Source: Desulfoplanes formicivorans (lineage in GTDB: Bacteria; Desulfobacterota; Desulfovibrionia; Desulfovibrionales; Desulfomicrobiaceae). From it: 64,000 bases of DNA. The translations under genes were made by a program, and so were the position numbers. Location of the stretch: assembly GCF_001748225.1 (NCBI RefSeq), contig NZ_BDFE01000004.1, positions 186,001 to 250,000 of the forward strand, written 5' to 3'. The notes under the pieces are model-generated. The model was not told where the DNA came from. It made no database searches and saw only the letters and a list, made by a program, of their open reading frames with translations. This document shows, one piece after another, positions 37,480 to 47,338 of this stretch. Within the stretch, counting starts at the first letter, position 1; each line of letters opens with the position of its first letter.

Positions 37480-38124
37480 TTACCAGTCTTCGTCATCAAA
37501 GCTGGAGCCACCGAAATCAAAGCTGTCTTCATCCACTTTCTTCTCGGCAGGTGCGGCAGCACCAGGAGCAGCAGCAACACCGGCAACCACAACACCGTTT
37601 TTCTTGACCTCGTCAACTTCCTTGAGAAGTTCTTCGAGCTTCTTGGTGTACTCCTCAATGCGCTTTTCAGAGGTGATGAACAGTTCTTCAGCGTGTCCCT
37701 TTTTCTCATCTTCAAAGGCTTTGACCTGCTTTTGCAGATCAGCGATCTTGGCATCCTTGGCCTCGATATCGCCCTTGAGCTCTTCGATCTGGGCATCCTT
37801 GGCAGCAAGGGAGGACTTGTACTCGGCAAGCTGTTCGAAAATGCCAGATGCCTCGGCAGCGGCCAGAGCAGGCAACGGCGTGACGGAAACGTTCTCGCCC
37901 AAAGCAGCCAGACCGGAAGCGCTCAGATTGGTCAGCTCGGGATGCTGTTCGTAAATCCAGGCCTTGGTCAAGGCAATGGCAAAGGGTTCGAATTCAGGGT
38001 CAACATCCTTGCCCACCATGTAATTGAGCATATCCAGCAGGGATTCCTTGTTGGCGTCCTTGCCCTCACCTTTGAGACAAGCAACGAATGTATTTATGGG
38101 GAAAATCTTGCGAGCTTCAGACAT
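37480..38124 (-). CDS. QmoD-like coiled-coil protein of the qmo operon
   Basis: A 214-residue soluble protein without cofactor motifs. The N-terminal 75 residues look globular (IFPINTFVACLKGEGKDANKESLLDMLNYMVGKDVDPEF); residues 100-175 form a long coiled coil (KDAQIEELKGDIEAKDAKIADLQKQVKAFEDEKK), then an Ala/Pro linker and a very acidic Asp/Ser/Gly tail ending DEDW. A gene of unknown function in this position (qmoD) is needed for sulfate respiration in D. vulgaris. It is 17 bases after qmoC with GGAGGAG before its ATG, hence in the operon. Homology to published QmoD is inferred mostly from position. Confidence 0.7.
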   Translation of the reverse strand: MSEARKIFPINTFVACLKGEGKDANKESLLDMLNYMVGKDVDPEFEPFAIALTKAWIYEQHPELTNLSASGLAALGENVSVTPLPALAAAEASGIFEQLAEYKSSLAAKDAQIEELKGDIEAKDAKIADLQKQVKAFEDEKKGHAEELFITSEKRIEEYTKKLEELLKEVDEVKKNGVVVAGVAAAPGAAAPAEKKVDEDSFDFGGSSFDDEDW

Positions 38125-38141
38125 GGTCTCCTCCTTTAAGA

Positions 38142-39368
38142 TTAGACGATATAAATATTATCTTGTTTGACGAGTTCTTCATCAATGGGCAACCGACCAA
38201 CATACCGGGCATAGATCAAGGCCGTGGTTCTGTACACCAGATGCCCGAGCTTGGACCAGGGCAGGTAGGCGATCATCATGAACACACTTACCAGGTGGAT
38301 GTAATAGGTAAAGTAGCACAAGAAGGCAGGTGCTCCAGCCAGCCTGAGGACCTCGGCTCCTATACCTGTCAGGGCAATGACCCAGATAACGCCGAGGAGA
38401 TACCAGTCGTAAAAGGATGAATTGGATGTCTTGGGATCAAGATTCATCCGACGACGAGTGAGCAGCGTCAAACCGATGAGCAAAAGGATGGCGCCAACAT
38501 TGGCCAGCAGCTTGACCGGATTCCACAGGGCCATCGGAGTGTGCCCGATGGGCGCAAGAAAGGGGATCAATTTTCCGCCCCAGTGTGCGCCGGCAACAAT
38601 GCTGGTCACGATGAAACAACACACAAACCCGTAGAAAAGGGTCAGATGACCCTTGAACTTGTCGTCATCTTCGGGTTCATCGCCGCATTTTCTGAATTTG
38701 GCGTGGTTGATGATTTCGTTTTTGACCACATCGATAATGGCCTGGGTAAGAGTCGGCTTCTTGTAACCGAGGACAAAGGTCTTCTTGACGGTCTTGTTCC
38801 ACCCCTTGATCAGGGTGTTTATCCCCACCGCAAAGGTGATGATCACAAACAGGGCTGTCAGGCCGAACAGGGGATCAATGGTGAAATCCCCGGGGAAAAG
38901 GGCTCCATAGATGACCTCACCATCCACCAGGGGGAAGAAGGTTCCCAGCTGAGCGGCACGAATGAGCCAGATGATGCCGAAAATCAGGGCAGGGAAGGCG
39001 ATCAGCAGCGGCAGATACATTCCCTTGCTCATCCAGCGGCCAATGGCGGCCGGCTTGACCAGGTTCCGGTAGGTCATGTTTCTCAGAGCGGCCAGGATGT
39101 CACCAGGTTTGGCGCCGCGGGGACACTGCGTGGAACAGGTTCCGCACTGATGACAAAGCCAGATATCGATGTCGTTGACCAGCAGATCCTTCATCCCCCA
39201 CTGGGCCCAAATCATTTCCTTGCGGGGGTAGGGATTGTCGGCCGGAGAAAGAGGACAGACAACGCTACATGTTGCGCACTGGTAGCATTTCTTGACGTCC
39301 TCTCCGCCCACGTCCTGCAGATCCTTCACGAACTGCAGATCGGGCTGTACCTTTAACGCATTGGACAT
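38142..39368 (-). CDS. qmoC: QmoC, membrane subunit of the quinone-interacting oxidoreductase
   Basis: A 408-residue fusion of an HdrC-like 2x[4Fe-4S] ferredoxin domain (CYQCATCSVVCPL at about 28-40; CHQCGTCSTQCPRGA at about 71-85) to an HdrE/NarI-like membrane cytochrome b domain with about six helices. It takes electrons from menaquinol and passes them to QmoAB and on to APS reductase. The longer start at 39410 is rejected because AGGAGGA stands before ATG 39368. Confidence 0.94.
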   Translation of the reverse strand: MSNALKVQPDLQFVKDLQDVGGEDVKKCYQCATCSVVCPLSPADNPYPRKEMIWAQWGMKDLLVNDIDIWLCHQCGTCSTQCPRGAKPGDILAALRNMTYRNLVKPAAIGRWMSKGMYLPLLIAFPALIFGIIWLIRAAQLGTFFPLVDGEVIYGALFPGDFTIDPLFGLTALFVIITFAVGINTLIKGWNKTVKKTFVLGYKKPTLTQAIIDVVKNEIINHAKFRKCGDEPEDDDKFKGHLTLFYGFVCCFIVTSIVAGAHWGGKLIPFLAPIGHTPMALWNPVKLLANVGAILLLIGLTLLTRRRMNLDPKTSNSSFYDWYLLGVIWVIALTGIGAEVLRLAGAPAFLCYFTYYIHLVSVFMMIAYLPWSKLGHLVYRTTALIYARYVGRLPIDEELVKQDNIYIV

Positions 39369-39381
39369 AGCAGCATTCCTC

Positions 39382-41682
39382 CTAGTATCCCTTGAACGGA
39401 TTGGGTCCAAGCTTGAGCATCCTTTCTACAAAGTCATCGATGATTTCGGGAATTCTATCATACTCGTCGATGGCTACCTGGGCCTGCTCCACTCGTTCGG
39501 GTTCGATACCGAGCTTTTTCAATGTCTCGGAAACATTATCCATACGCTTGTTACACAATTCCGAACCCTTCATGAAATGACACTGGTAGTTCTCACCATA
39601 CTTGCAGCCAAGCAGGAGACAGCCGTCATTCCCCTTGGACATGGCATCGGCAATCCAGATGGTGTTTACGGAACCCAGACAACGCACTGGAATGACCCGA
39701 ATGAAGGGACTCCACTTGTTCCCGCGCATGGCCGCCATATCCAGGGCCGGGTACGCATCGTTTTCACAGGCCAGGACGATAAATCTCGGTCCGCCCTCTT
39801 CGATCTTGTCCGGCACCTTGACCTGCTTGATCATGGAACCGATCTGATCGATGTTGTAATCATCAAAAGAGATGACACGCTCGGGACAGGCACCCATGCA
39901 GGTACCGCAACGACGGCACCGGGCCACGTTGGGCATGGGGTTGCCCTTTTCATCCTCGTCAAGGGCGCCAAAGGGACATTCTTCAGTACACCGCTTACAC
40001 TGGGTACACCGCAGCAGGTTGAACTTGGGATAGCTCATGTCCCCGGACCGCGGGTGAACGGCCATACCCCGGTTGGCTGATTCAAGACATTGGATGGCCT
40101 TGAGGGCCGCACCCGAGGCGTCCACCTCGGCCGTAGCCATGGTCATGGGCTGACGCACACACCCGGCGGAATAGATACCGGTCCGGCGGGTTTCATAGGG
40201 AAAGCAGATGTAGTTGGAATCGCAGTAGCCGTCGAAAAGATCCAGATCAGGAAATGCAGGACCCTGACGATACTGGAGTTTGACAACCGGATCCAGGGCA
40301 GTGGTGGGAACCATGGCCGTGGGCAAAACCACCAGATCGGCCCGGATCTCGATCTTGTCACCCAGAATGGTATCGTTGACCAGAACGATGATGGATCCAT
40401 CACCGGCATCGGTCACACTGGTGATGGTTCCCTTGGCCAGCATGATACCGGGATCGTTCTGGGCGGCCTTGTAGTAAAGCTCGTTGATCCCGGGAACCAT
40501 CATGTTTTCATACAGCACGTAGGAAACAGCTGTTGGCGCAAATTCCCGGACGTAATTGGCCTGCTTGAGGGCCGTCAGGGAAGTGATTTCCGAGGAAAAG
40601 GGAAGGTGCTTGCAGGTCTCGTTCTTGATGAAGTTGCGTCCTTCGGGATTTTCCTCTTCCTGTTCCCCGGCTTCTTCCGCCTCGATACGGGCCTGTTTGG
40701 CAGCGGCTTCTTCCGCCTCAAAAGAGGCGAGCTTGTCACCGAAACCGAGCAGAAAGACCACGCTTTCAGGGGTCTTGCCGTCTGCAGGACAGGCGATCTT
40801 GCCCGCTTTGGCCATCTCCTCGAACTCCATGGAAGTGATGATGTTCTTGGAGGATTTGTAACCAAAGGGCTCGAGATATTTCTTGTCCTGGGGCACCCAG
40901 CCCGTTGCCGTGACAACTGAACCAACAGGAATCTCCTGTTCCTCCTTGCCGGTCTTGAGGGTGGCCGTATACTGTCCGGGCATGCCGGCCAGCTTTTCCA
41001 GGGTGGTTCCCGTCAGCACGGTGATCTTGGGATTTTCCTCCACAGCAGCAATCTTGGCGTCAACGGAAGTGGCCTCGGCCGCTGTATAGGGGAAATGCAT
41101 GGGAATGGTCTTGTACATCTTTTTGGCGTATCCACCCAGCTCCTTCTGCTTTTCCACCAGAACCACTTCATACCCTGCGCCAGCAACATCCAGGGCTGCC
41201 GTCAACCCGGTCCAACCGCCACCAAGCACAAGGACCTTCTTGGTGACCTCAAGGGCCTCGGCTTCGGGGATGGCGGCCTTTTGCAGGTTGACCACGCCCA
41301 TGTTCACATAGTCCGTGGCAACGGTCATCAGGGCTTCAGGCACGTCACCGCCTGGAACAAGGGGTTTTCCTTGGGGATCTTCATAGGAAAGCACGCATTG
41401 TTCACGCAGATTGACCCGATGCACCAGAATGGAAGGACCAAAATTGAAGAAATCGCCGTCAACGCGAGGCGACGTCCCGCAAGCGCACACGGCGTCGATG
41501 AGACCCTCATCAATATCCGACTGGATCAGCGCCTTACCCTCATTACCTACCAGATGCGGGACAATCTTCACCACAGGGCAAAGATTTCCCCACGTAGCGC
41601 GCACACCTTCGGCCAGGGCCTCGAGATCAAGGAACTGTCCGATACTTGCGCTATCAAAATATACACCGATTTTCTCGGCCAT
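39382..41682 (-). CDS. qmoB: QmoB, HdrA/MvhD-like flavoprotein subunit
   Basis: A 766-residue flavo-iron-sulfur protein. A central FAD site (VLVLGGGWTGLTAALDVAGAGYEVVLVEK), two [4Fe-4S] motifs (CTQCKRCTEECPFGA and CRRCGTCMGACPE) and a C-terminal MvhD-type domain (LACENDAYPALDMA, RVIPVRCLGSVN, CLLLGCKYGENYQCHF) are visible. HdrA-like proteins of this sort can take part in electron bifurcation or confurcation. It lies between qmoA and qmoC, 4 bases after qmoA. Confidence 0.95.
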   Translation of the reverse strand: MAEKIGVYFDSASIGQFLDLEALAEGVRATWGNLCPVVKIVPHLVGNEGKALIQSDIDEGLIDAVCACGTSPRVDGDFFNFGPSILVHRVNLREQCVLSYEDPQGKPLVPGGDVPEALMTVATDYVNMGVVNLQKAAIPEAEALEVTKKVLVLGGGWTGLTAALDVAGAGYEVVLVEKQKELGGYAKKMYKTIPMHFPYTAAEATSVDAKIAAVEENPKITVLTGTTLEKLAGMPGQYTATLKTGKEEQEIPVGSVVTATGWVPQDKKYLEPFGYKSSKNIITSMEFEEMAKAGKIACPADGKTPESVVFLLGFGDKLASFEAEEAAAKQARIEAEEAGEQEEENPEGRNFIKNETCKHLPFSSEITSLTALKQANYVREFAPTAVSYVLYENMMVPGINELYYKAAQNDPGIMLAKGTITSVTDAGDGSIIVLVNDTILGDKIEIRADLVVLPTAMVPTTALDPVVKLQYRQGPAFPDLDLFDGYCDSNYICFPYETRRTGIYSAGCVRQPMTMATAEVDASGAALKAIQCLESANRGMAVHPRSGDMSYPKFNLLRCTQCKRCTEECPFGALDEDEKGNPMPNVARCRRCGTCMGACPERVISFDDYNIDQIGSMIKQVKVPDKIEEGGPRFIVLACENDAYPALDMAAMRGNKWSPFIRVIPVRCLGSVNTIWIADAMSKGNDGCLLLGCKYGENYQCHFMKGSELCNKRMDNVSETLKKLGIEPERVEQAQVAIDEYDRIPEIIDDFVERMLKLGPNPFKGY

Positions 41683-41686
41683 CTGA

Positions 41687-42922
41687 CTACCTCCCTCTCA
41701 CCGTCTGAATGGCTTTCATGGCCGCAGCTGTACCGGACTGTGCCGATTTCATGACATCCAAGGGACGCCCAGCGCATCCTGCGACAAAAATGCCCTTTGC
41801 TTCATCACTGACCAGAAATCCTTCATCGTTCTGGGGAAGATCCAGGGGAAGCGCCTGACCTGCAACACTGGGCTGCATTCCCGTGGCAAGAACGACCAGG
41901 TCGAAACTGTCGGTCGACTTGTTGCCGGCAACAGCGTCCTCAACCGTCAACCAGACCTTGCCTGCCTCTTCCTTGACCTCGGCCACTTTGCCCTTGACGG
42001 CCCGGACCTTGCCGTGGGCAAGGACTTTTCTGGCAAAATTCTCATACCGGCCCGGTGTCCGCAGATCGATGTAAAAAATGGACACTTCGGCATCGGGATA
42101 CTGTTCAAGAACATATTCGGCCTGTTTGAGAGAGGCCATGCAGCAGATGTACGAACAATAGGAAAGATGGTTTTCATCCCGCGAACCAGCGCACTGGACA
42201 AAAGCGATCCTCTTGGGCTCGGTCTTGTCCGAAGGCCGCAGGATCTTGCCATTGGTCGGTCCGTTGGGCGAAGCAAGCCTTTCCATCTGCATGTTGGTGA
42301 TGCAATCGGTAATCTGACCGGCGCCCAAAAGGGTCAGCCTGGTCACGTCATAGGGCTTCCAACCCGTGGCAATGACAATGCTCCCGACATTAAGGGTAAT
42401 GTCCTTTTCCTTTTCACCCATGTCGATGTACTCGTTCTGGGCGAGGACCGCCTGGTCCGCATCCGTCAGATTGTCCGTGTCCACCACGTAACGGGGCGGA
42501 AAGGCAAAGGGGACATCCTTGTACACGGCCTTACGCGTACTCAGGCCAAAATTGAAATCGTCCTCAACGTCCTTGGAAAGCTTCCCGGCCAGGTCACCGA
42601 GCTCCACAGACTGGGGCGCAGTATGGCGGGGACGGACCTTCACGGTGACTTCATAGTTGCCCACGTCACCAGAGACCGCAGTCACCTCGGCCAGGGTAAA
42701 ACACTTCACGTTGGGGTTCTTTTTCAGTCGCTGGAATTGGATTTCCAGTCCGCATGACGGAGGACACAATTTGGGGAAATATTTGTTCAGCTGCGAAACG
42801 CGGCCACCAAGAAAAGGGCTCTTTTCAACAAGAAACACCTCGTGACCCACTTCTGCAGCCTCCAGTGCGGCGGTAATCCCACTGAATCCCCCACCAATTA
42901 CTAAAATGCTGCTTGTAGACAT
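41687..42922 (-). CDS. qmoA: QmoA, HdrA-like flavoprotein subunit
   Basis: A 411-residue FAD protein beginning MSTSSILVIGGGFSGITAALEAAEVGHEVFLVEKSPFLGGRV, followed by a Cys pair (CPPSC) and CAGSRD...YCSYICCMASLKQA as in HdrA. The true start is ATG 42922 with GGAGGA upstream, not 42943. It forms the cytoplasmic part of Qmo with QmoB. It follows aprA by 157 bases, with a hairpin between, so qmo may be expressed from read-through and/or its own promoter. Confidence 0.95.
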   Translation of the reverse strand: MSTSSILVIGGGFSGITAALEAAEVGHEVFLVEKSPFLGGRVSQLNKYFPKLCPPSCGLEIQFQRLKKNPNVKCFTLAEVTAVSGDVGNYEVTVKVRPRHTAPQSVELGDLAGKLSKDVEDDFNFGLSTRKAVYKDVPFAFPPRYVVDTDNLTDADQAVLAQNEYIDMGEKEKDITLNVGSIVIATGWKPYDVTRLTLLGAGQITDCITNMQMERLASPNGPTNGKILRPSDKTEPKRIAFVQCAGSRDENHLSYCSYICCMASLKQAEYVLEQYPDAEVSIFYIDLRTPGRYENFARKVLAHGKVRAVKGKVAEVKEEAGKVWLTVEDAVAGNKSTDSFDLVVLATGMQPSVAGQALPLDLPQNDEGFLVSDEAKGIFVAGCAGRPLDVMKSAQSGTAAAMKAIQTVRGR

Positions 42923-43033
42923 TATCTTCCTCCAGGGGAACAATCTTATGCATCCATAACACGAACAAAATGGCCTAGGCCGAAACTAGAACCCTGATGT
43001 CATAGCTTTGGCATAGACCATTTCATGAACATA

Positions 43034-43068
43034 AAATAACTGCGGGCCATAACGGCCCGCAGTTATTT
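43034..43068 (-). terminator. Terminator or attenuator after aprA
   Basis: AAATAACTGCGGGCC / GGCCCGCAGTTATTT, a perfect 15-bp stem with a 5-base loop, followed on the minus strand by TTTATGTTC. It lies just past the aprA stop and upstream of qmoA. Because qmo is expected to be co-expressed, it may be only partly terminating. Confidence 0.8.
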
Positions 43069-43079
43069 AACATGCCCTA

Positions 43080-45074
43080 TTAATCAGGGATGACCTGGTA
43101 GTAAGGCCGCTTGAAGACAACGGTCTCACCGGTAGCAGGATTGTACTTGGAGTTACAGAAGCATTTCCACTTGGCATCGTCAAGAGCCATGAAGTCTGCA
43201 CGATAGTAGAAACCGGGGTAACGGGTTTCCTTACGGAACATGATGTGCTGCATGTGCAAACGAACGGTCCACAGACGATGGTAGTTTTCCCAGCAGCGCA
43301 GCAGTTCGTGCAGGTCACGAGCAGCCAGCTTCATGGAGTCTTCTTCGAGCATATCCAGAAGTTCGAAACCGGTCTTCAGGGAATTCTCGGAGCAGATGTA
43401 GTTTGTGGCGATACCTCCACCATATTCATCAGTGGCCTTGATCAGGCGCATCATGAAGTTCTTGGGGCTGATGAAGTTGGGGTTGACCACGCAGTCAGTG
43501 GAAGCACCTTCGTTCTCGGTGTAATTGTACCAGGGCTGGTAGATTTCCTTGGCCAGGTCTTCAACCTTTTCCTTGACGGTGGGCTTGAAGTCCTTGTGAT
43601 CCACAACCCAGCGAACCAGCTGCTTACCGGCGATACGGCCTTCAGCGTGGGAACCGGAAGAGAACTTGTGACCGGAAGCACCAACACCATCAGCACAGGT
43701 GAACAGACCGTTAACGGTGGTCATACGGTTGTAGACCTTGCCGTTGTCGGCTTTGACCTTGTACTCGTCGGGTACCCAGTCCTCGTCAGGACCGGAAGTC
43801 CAGATACCACAACAACCGGAATGAGAACCGAGCAGGTAAGGTTCGGAAGGAGCAAGCTCGGAACCCTTCTTCTCGGGCTCGATGTTCATGGCAGCCCACA
43901 GGTTGGCCTGACCGACACACATATCCAGGAAGTCTTCCCAGGCTTCGGCTTCAAGCTGCTTCTGCTCGGGCTCGGTCATGGTGGAGAAAGTGGTCTGCAG
44001 GGCGGTGGCGGTGTCCATGTAGATGGGACCGCGGCCGTCGCGCATTTCACGAAGCATCATGTGGTTACGCAGACAGGTGGGGATGATGTTGCCCTTGGCA
44101 TAACCGCGCTTCTCGTACGGAGCGAGCATGGCAGCATTCTTGACACAGTAGTCCTCACCAAAGGCGTTGGTTGCCTTGGCCTTGAACAGCAGGAACCATG
44201 CGCCAACAGGACCGTAACCGTCCTTGAAACGACAGGGGACGAAACGGTTTTCCATCATGGTCATTTCAGCGCCGACCTGAGCACACATGGTGTAGGTGGA
44301 ACCGGCGTTCCATACGGGGTACCATGCACGACCAAGACCTTCACCCGTGGACCGGGGACGGTATACGTTAACAGCACCACCACAGGCTACCAGCATGGCG
44401 TTGGTCTTGAACAGAACAACCTTGTTCTCACGAACGGAGAAACCTACGGCACCGGCAATGCGGTTGGGCTCGTTGGCATCCAGGAGCAGCTTAACGATGA
44501 ACATACGTTCCATGTAACGGTCTTCACCCAAAGCGTTCTTGGCTGCTTCAGCAACGATACACTTGTAGGATTCACCGTTGATCATGATCTGCCACTTACC
44601 TTCATTGACGGGGGCGTCGCCATTGCGCAGGGATTTGCCCTTGGCCTTGGCTTTGGCACCGTTGAGGATCTTACCGTCGTCGTCACGAATCCAGATGGGC
44701 AGACCCCATTCTTCGAACATCTTGACGCTGTTATCAACGTGACGGCCGACGTCAAAAATCAAGTCGTCGCGAACCAGGTGCATGAGGTCGGTACGGACCA
44801 TGCGGACGTAGTCATCGGGATCGTTCTTGCCCATGTAGGTGTTGATGGCGGACAGACCCTGAGCAACAGCACCGGAGCGTTCAAGGGCAGCCTTGTCCAC
44901 GAGGAAAATCTTGATGTCGCCACCGACCTTGTCGGCCCAGCGAACGGCTTCAACAGCCGCGCCACAGCAACCCATACCACCACCAACCAGCAGGATATCG
45001 ACTTCCTTTTCTTCAACAGTAGGCTCAGCGAGAGCGATCCCTCTGGGCTCTTCTTTTACAGGAATACGAGGCAT
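43080..45074 (-). CDS. aprA: Adenylylsulfate reductase alpha subunit
   Basis: A 664-residue dissimilatory AprA, full length, carrying the FAD at which APS is reduced to sulfite and AMP. The FAD fold is VDILLVGGGMGCCGAAVEAVRW; RSGAVAQGLSAINTYMG and HSGCCGIWTSGPDEDWVP are characteristic, and the C-terminal half has the KCFCNSKYNPATGE segment. GGAGGA precedes ATG. It follows aprB by 56 bases. Codon use is strongly biased, as expected for a highly expressed gene. Confidence 0.98.
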   Translation of the reverse strand: MPRIPVKEEPRGIALAEPTVEEKEVDILLVGGGMGCCGAAVEAVRWADKVGGDIKIFLVDKAALERSGAVAQGLSAINTYMGKNDPDDYVRMVRTDLMHLVRDDLIFDVGRHVDNSVKMFEEWGLPIWIRDDDGKILNGAKAKAKGKSLRNGDAPVNEGKWQIMINGESYKCIVAEAAKNALGEDRYMERMFIVKLLLDANEPNRIAGAVGFSVRENKVVLFKTNAMLVACGGAVNVYRPRSTGEGLGRAWYPVWNAGSTYTMCAQVGAEMTMMENRFVPCRFKDGYGPVGAWFLLFKAKATNAFGEDYCVKNAAMLAPYEKRGYAKGNIIPTCLRNHMMLREMRDGRGPIYMDTATALQTTFSTMTEPEQKQLEAEAWEDFLDMCVGQANLWAAMNIEPEKKGSELAPSEPYLLGSHSGCCGIWTSGPDEDWVPDEYKVKADNGKVYNRMTTVNGLFTCADGVGASGHKFSSGSHAEGRIAGKQLVRWVVDHKDFKPTVKEKVEDLAKEIYQPWYNYTENEGASTDCVVNPNFISPKNFMMRLIKATDEYGGGIATNYICSENSLKTGFELLDMLEEDSMKLAARDLHELLRCWENYHRLWTVRLHMQHIMFRKETRYPGFYYRADFMALDDAKWKCFCNSKYNPATGETVVFKRPYYQVIPD

Positions 45075-45130
45075 TTTTGCTCCTCCTTGAATGTATTAAA
45101 GATAAAACGAATTAAATTCCCCGGGCGCGA

Positions 45131-45622
45131 CTACTTGTGAGCGGCGGAAACCCAGGTTTCGCTGAGATCGGCTTCTTCAACGTCGAACTTCTTGTTCAGA
45201 ACTTCCTTGGGAGTGACAATCTCGGTCTCGTTGAACATGAGGCTGTCTTCGAGGTCACTGCCTTCGGGCTTCCCTTCATAAGGCTTGATGGAACCTTCGG
45301 GAGTGGTCCGGATGGGGAATTTGAAACGTTTTACCTGACCATTGCGGAACTGAATGGTCCACATGATGTCTTCAGCGCTCCGCATGGGGATGGAGGTACC
45401 ACCCATGGGTGCGAAGTCGGCATAAGGACGAGCAGTGATCGCGCCCTGGGGACAGATCTTGACGCAGGAATAACATTCCCAGCAACCCTCGGGTTCCTGG
45501 TTGTAAGCCTTCATCTCGTCAGGATCGAGAATCATCAGATCGTTGGGGCAGACGTACATGCAGGCAGTCTTTTCGCCGCCCTTACAGCCGTCACACTTTT
45601 CCGGGTTTACATAGGTTGGCAT
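45131..45622 (-). CDS. aprB: Adenylylsulfate reductase beta subunit
   Basis: A 163-residue ferredoxin-like subunit. Two [4Fe-4S] clusters are bound by CDGCKGGEKTACMYVCP and CWECYSCVKICP. The C-terminal half (VKRFKFPIRTTPEGSIKPYEG) wraps AprA. It passes electrons, probably from Qmo, to the AprA flavin. Strong GGAGGA site before ATG; likely promoter at 45753-45781. Confidence 0.98.
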   Translation of the reverse strand: MPTYVNPEKCDGCKGGEKTACMYVCPNDLMILDPDEMKAYNQEPEGCWECYSCVKICPQGAITARPYADFAPMGGTSIPMRSAEDIMWTIQFRNGQVKRFKFPIRTTPEGSIKPYEGKPEGSDLEDSLMFNETEIVTPKEVLNKKFDVEEADLSETWVSAAHK

Positions 45623-45752
45623 AATTTCCTCCTACTATAGAGTTTGTTAACACATAACCACGTTGCCGCTTAGCAAGCCTTGGGTGAGTGTTAGAGACAG
45701 ACTCGAAAATTTCGGCCTCCCCCTCCATTACCCTCAACTACGTTTGAAAGCG

Positions 45753-45781
45753 GAATTATCAAGCCGCCCATAGCGTGTCAA
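45753..45781 (-). promoter_or_regulatory. Probable promoter of aprBA
   Basis: On the minus strand a perfect TTGACA is followed by GATAAT at 15 bases (or TAATTC at 17 bases). It is about 130 bases upstream of the aprB ATG. The leader between promoter and aprB has no obvious riboswitch. Confidence 0.55.
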
Positions 45782-45895
45782 GGAGAAAGTGAAAAAAATC
45801 GCAAAGTAGTTTTTCCAACTCTGACAACGCTTTCAACCAGCAGCTTTTTCAATCCATGCCACCAGGTTGCCTCCCGGGAACATGGGGATTGACAA

Positions 45896-45922
45896 GGGGA
45901 GAGATCACCACGATCTCTCCCC
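45896..45922 (-). terminator. Hairpin after sat
   Basis: Perfect 11-bp stem GGGGAGAGATC / GATCTCTCCCC, 28 bases beyond the sat stop. On the minus strand it is followed by TTGTCAATC, not a T-run, so termination may be weak or Rho-assisted. Confidence 0.6.
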
Positions 45923-45949
45923 ATTTGTATGACATTGTTACAAGACAGT

Positions 45950-47242
45950 CTATTTCATGTCGGCGCCCGAGGCGGCCTTCTGCATCTTGACCTCAACCTT
46001 TTCGGTCAGGTTCTCGTAGTAATCGCGCAGAATGACCAGGACTTCGTCACGACCAAAGTGATCGGGAACATCCTTGCCTTCGGAAAGGGCCTTACGCAGC
46101 TTGGTTCCCGAAAGGATGACGCGGTCTTCCTTGGTGTGGGGGCAGGTTCTCATGGAGGCCATGCCGTCACACTTGAAGCAGTAGAACGTCCAGTCGATCT
46201 TCAGGGGCTGACACTGAAGGGCCTTGCCCGGATCCGGACAGCCGTCCTTGACATAGGGAATGCGATCGAAAATTTCCTGGGCCTCGAACAGACCGTAGAA
46301 ATCGCCGACACCGGCATGGTCACGACCGATGATCATTCTGTTGACACCGTAGTTCTGACGGAAGGTAGCGTGGAGCAGGCCTTCGCGGGGACCGGCATAA
46401 CGCATATCCAGAGGATAACCGCCCTGAACGATGTTGTCCTTGACAAAGTAGTTGTCGATCAAGGTGTCAATACATTTGATGCGGACTTCAGCCGGGATGT
46501 CGCCGGGCTTCAGGTTGCCGATGAGAGAGTGGATGAAAACGCCGTCACACACTTCAATGGCGATCTTGGCCAGGAATTCGTGGGAACGATGCATGGGGTT
46601 GCGCAGCTGCAAAGCGGCAACCGTGGACCAGCCGCGCTCTTCGAAAATGGCACGGGCTTCGGCAGGAGTCATGTAGCAGCCAGGGAACCTTTCGCGGTAA
46701 TCGCCTTCGGAGAGAACCTTGACCGGACCGGCAATGTTGAACTCTTTCTGAGCCATGACCATCTTGACGCCGGGATGATCTTCAAGGGCAACCTTCATGA
46801 AATCGCCCTGAGAGTCTTCACCATGACCCTTGAAGACCTTTTCGCACTCGTAGAGCTTGTCGGCTTCGGTCATCTCGTATTTTTCTTCAACCTTCATGGT
46901 GGCCATCATGACATCTTTCTTGGGATCCCACAGAGCGACCTCATCGCCTTCCTTAATCTCGGCGGCGTCTTCAGCGGAAATGTCCAAGGTGATGGGAATG
47001 GGCCAGAAGGTCCCGTCAGTCAGCGTGAAATTGTCACAAACGCTCTTCCAGTCGGCTTTGTTCATGAAACCGGTCAGGGGGCTGAACCCGCCGATACCCA
47101 TCATGATCAAGTCACCCTTTGCCCGGGGGGAGATGGCGATACGCTTGAGGCCTTCGGCCTTTTTCTGCTCGGCTACAAGTTCGTCACCTTCAAGAAGAGC
47201 ACAAACCAAACCTTTACCACCATGTGGTGCAACCAATGCCAT
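45950..47242 (-). CDS. sat: Sulfate adenylyltransferase (dissimilatory Sat)
   Basis: A 430-residue homomeric ATP sulfurylase that activates sulfate to APS. Signature segments: [20 protein letters not shown] (QxRNPxHxxH), [15 protein letters not shown] (GRDHAG), and RAKG-type loop [24 protein letters not shown] Cys-containing insertion ([23 protein letters not shown]) with a CxxC...CxxH zinc-type arrangement is typical of Desulfovibrio Sat. The frame extends to 47338; AAAGGAGG before ATG 47242 fixes the start. It precedes aprBA on the same strand. Confidence 0.97.
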   Translation of the reverse strand: MALVAPHGGKGLVCALLEGDELVAEQKKAEGLKRIAISPRAKGDLIMMGIGGFSPLTGFMNKADWKSVCDNFTLTDGTFWPIPITLDISAEDAAEIKEGDEVALWDPKKDVMMATMKVEEKYEMTEADKLYECEKVFKGHGEDSQGDFMKVALEDHPGVKMVMAQKEFNIAGPVKVLSEGDYRERFPGCYMTPAEARAIFEERGWSTVAALQLRNPMHRSHEFLAKIAIEVCDGVFIHSLIGNLKPGDIPAEVRIKCIDTLIDNYFVKDNIVQGGYPLDMRYAGPREGLLHATFRQNYGVNRMIIGRDHAGVGDFYGLFEAQEIFDRIPYVKDGCPDPGKALQCQPLKIDWTFYCFKCDGMASMRTCPHTKEDRVILSGTKLRKALSEGKDVPDHFGRDEVLVILRDYYENLTEKVEVKMQKAASGADMK

Positions 47243-47309
47243 AATTGAACCTCCTTTCAATGTGGGACATGTGTATGTCTGTATCGACGTCAGCAAATAA
47301 AGCGACTCC

Positions 47310-47338
47310 TGTTTACAGCGAAAGGGAATCGATTTCAA
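47310..47338 (-). promoter_or_regulatory. Probable promoter of sat, with adjacent Rex-like half site
   Basis: Minus-strand TTGAAA and TAAACA are 17 bases apart, about 70 bases upstream of the sat ATG. Just upstream of the -35 (47342-47361) the sequence TGATAAAAAATTCACAAA carries one good half (TCACAA) of the Rex site TTGTGA-N6-TCACAA. Rex control of sat is known in Desulfovibrio; the site here is imperfect. Confidence 0.45.

Noticed and set aside
43245-45140. Plus-strand ORF of 631 codons opposite aprA
   Set aside because: Shadow of the highly biased aprA gene; translation is low complexity (many Gly, Val, Thr, His).
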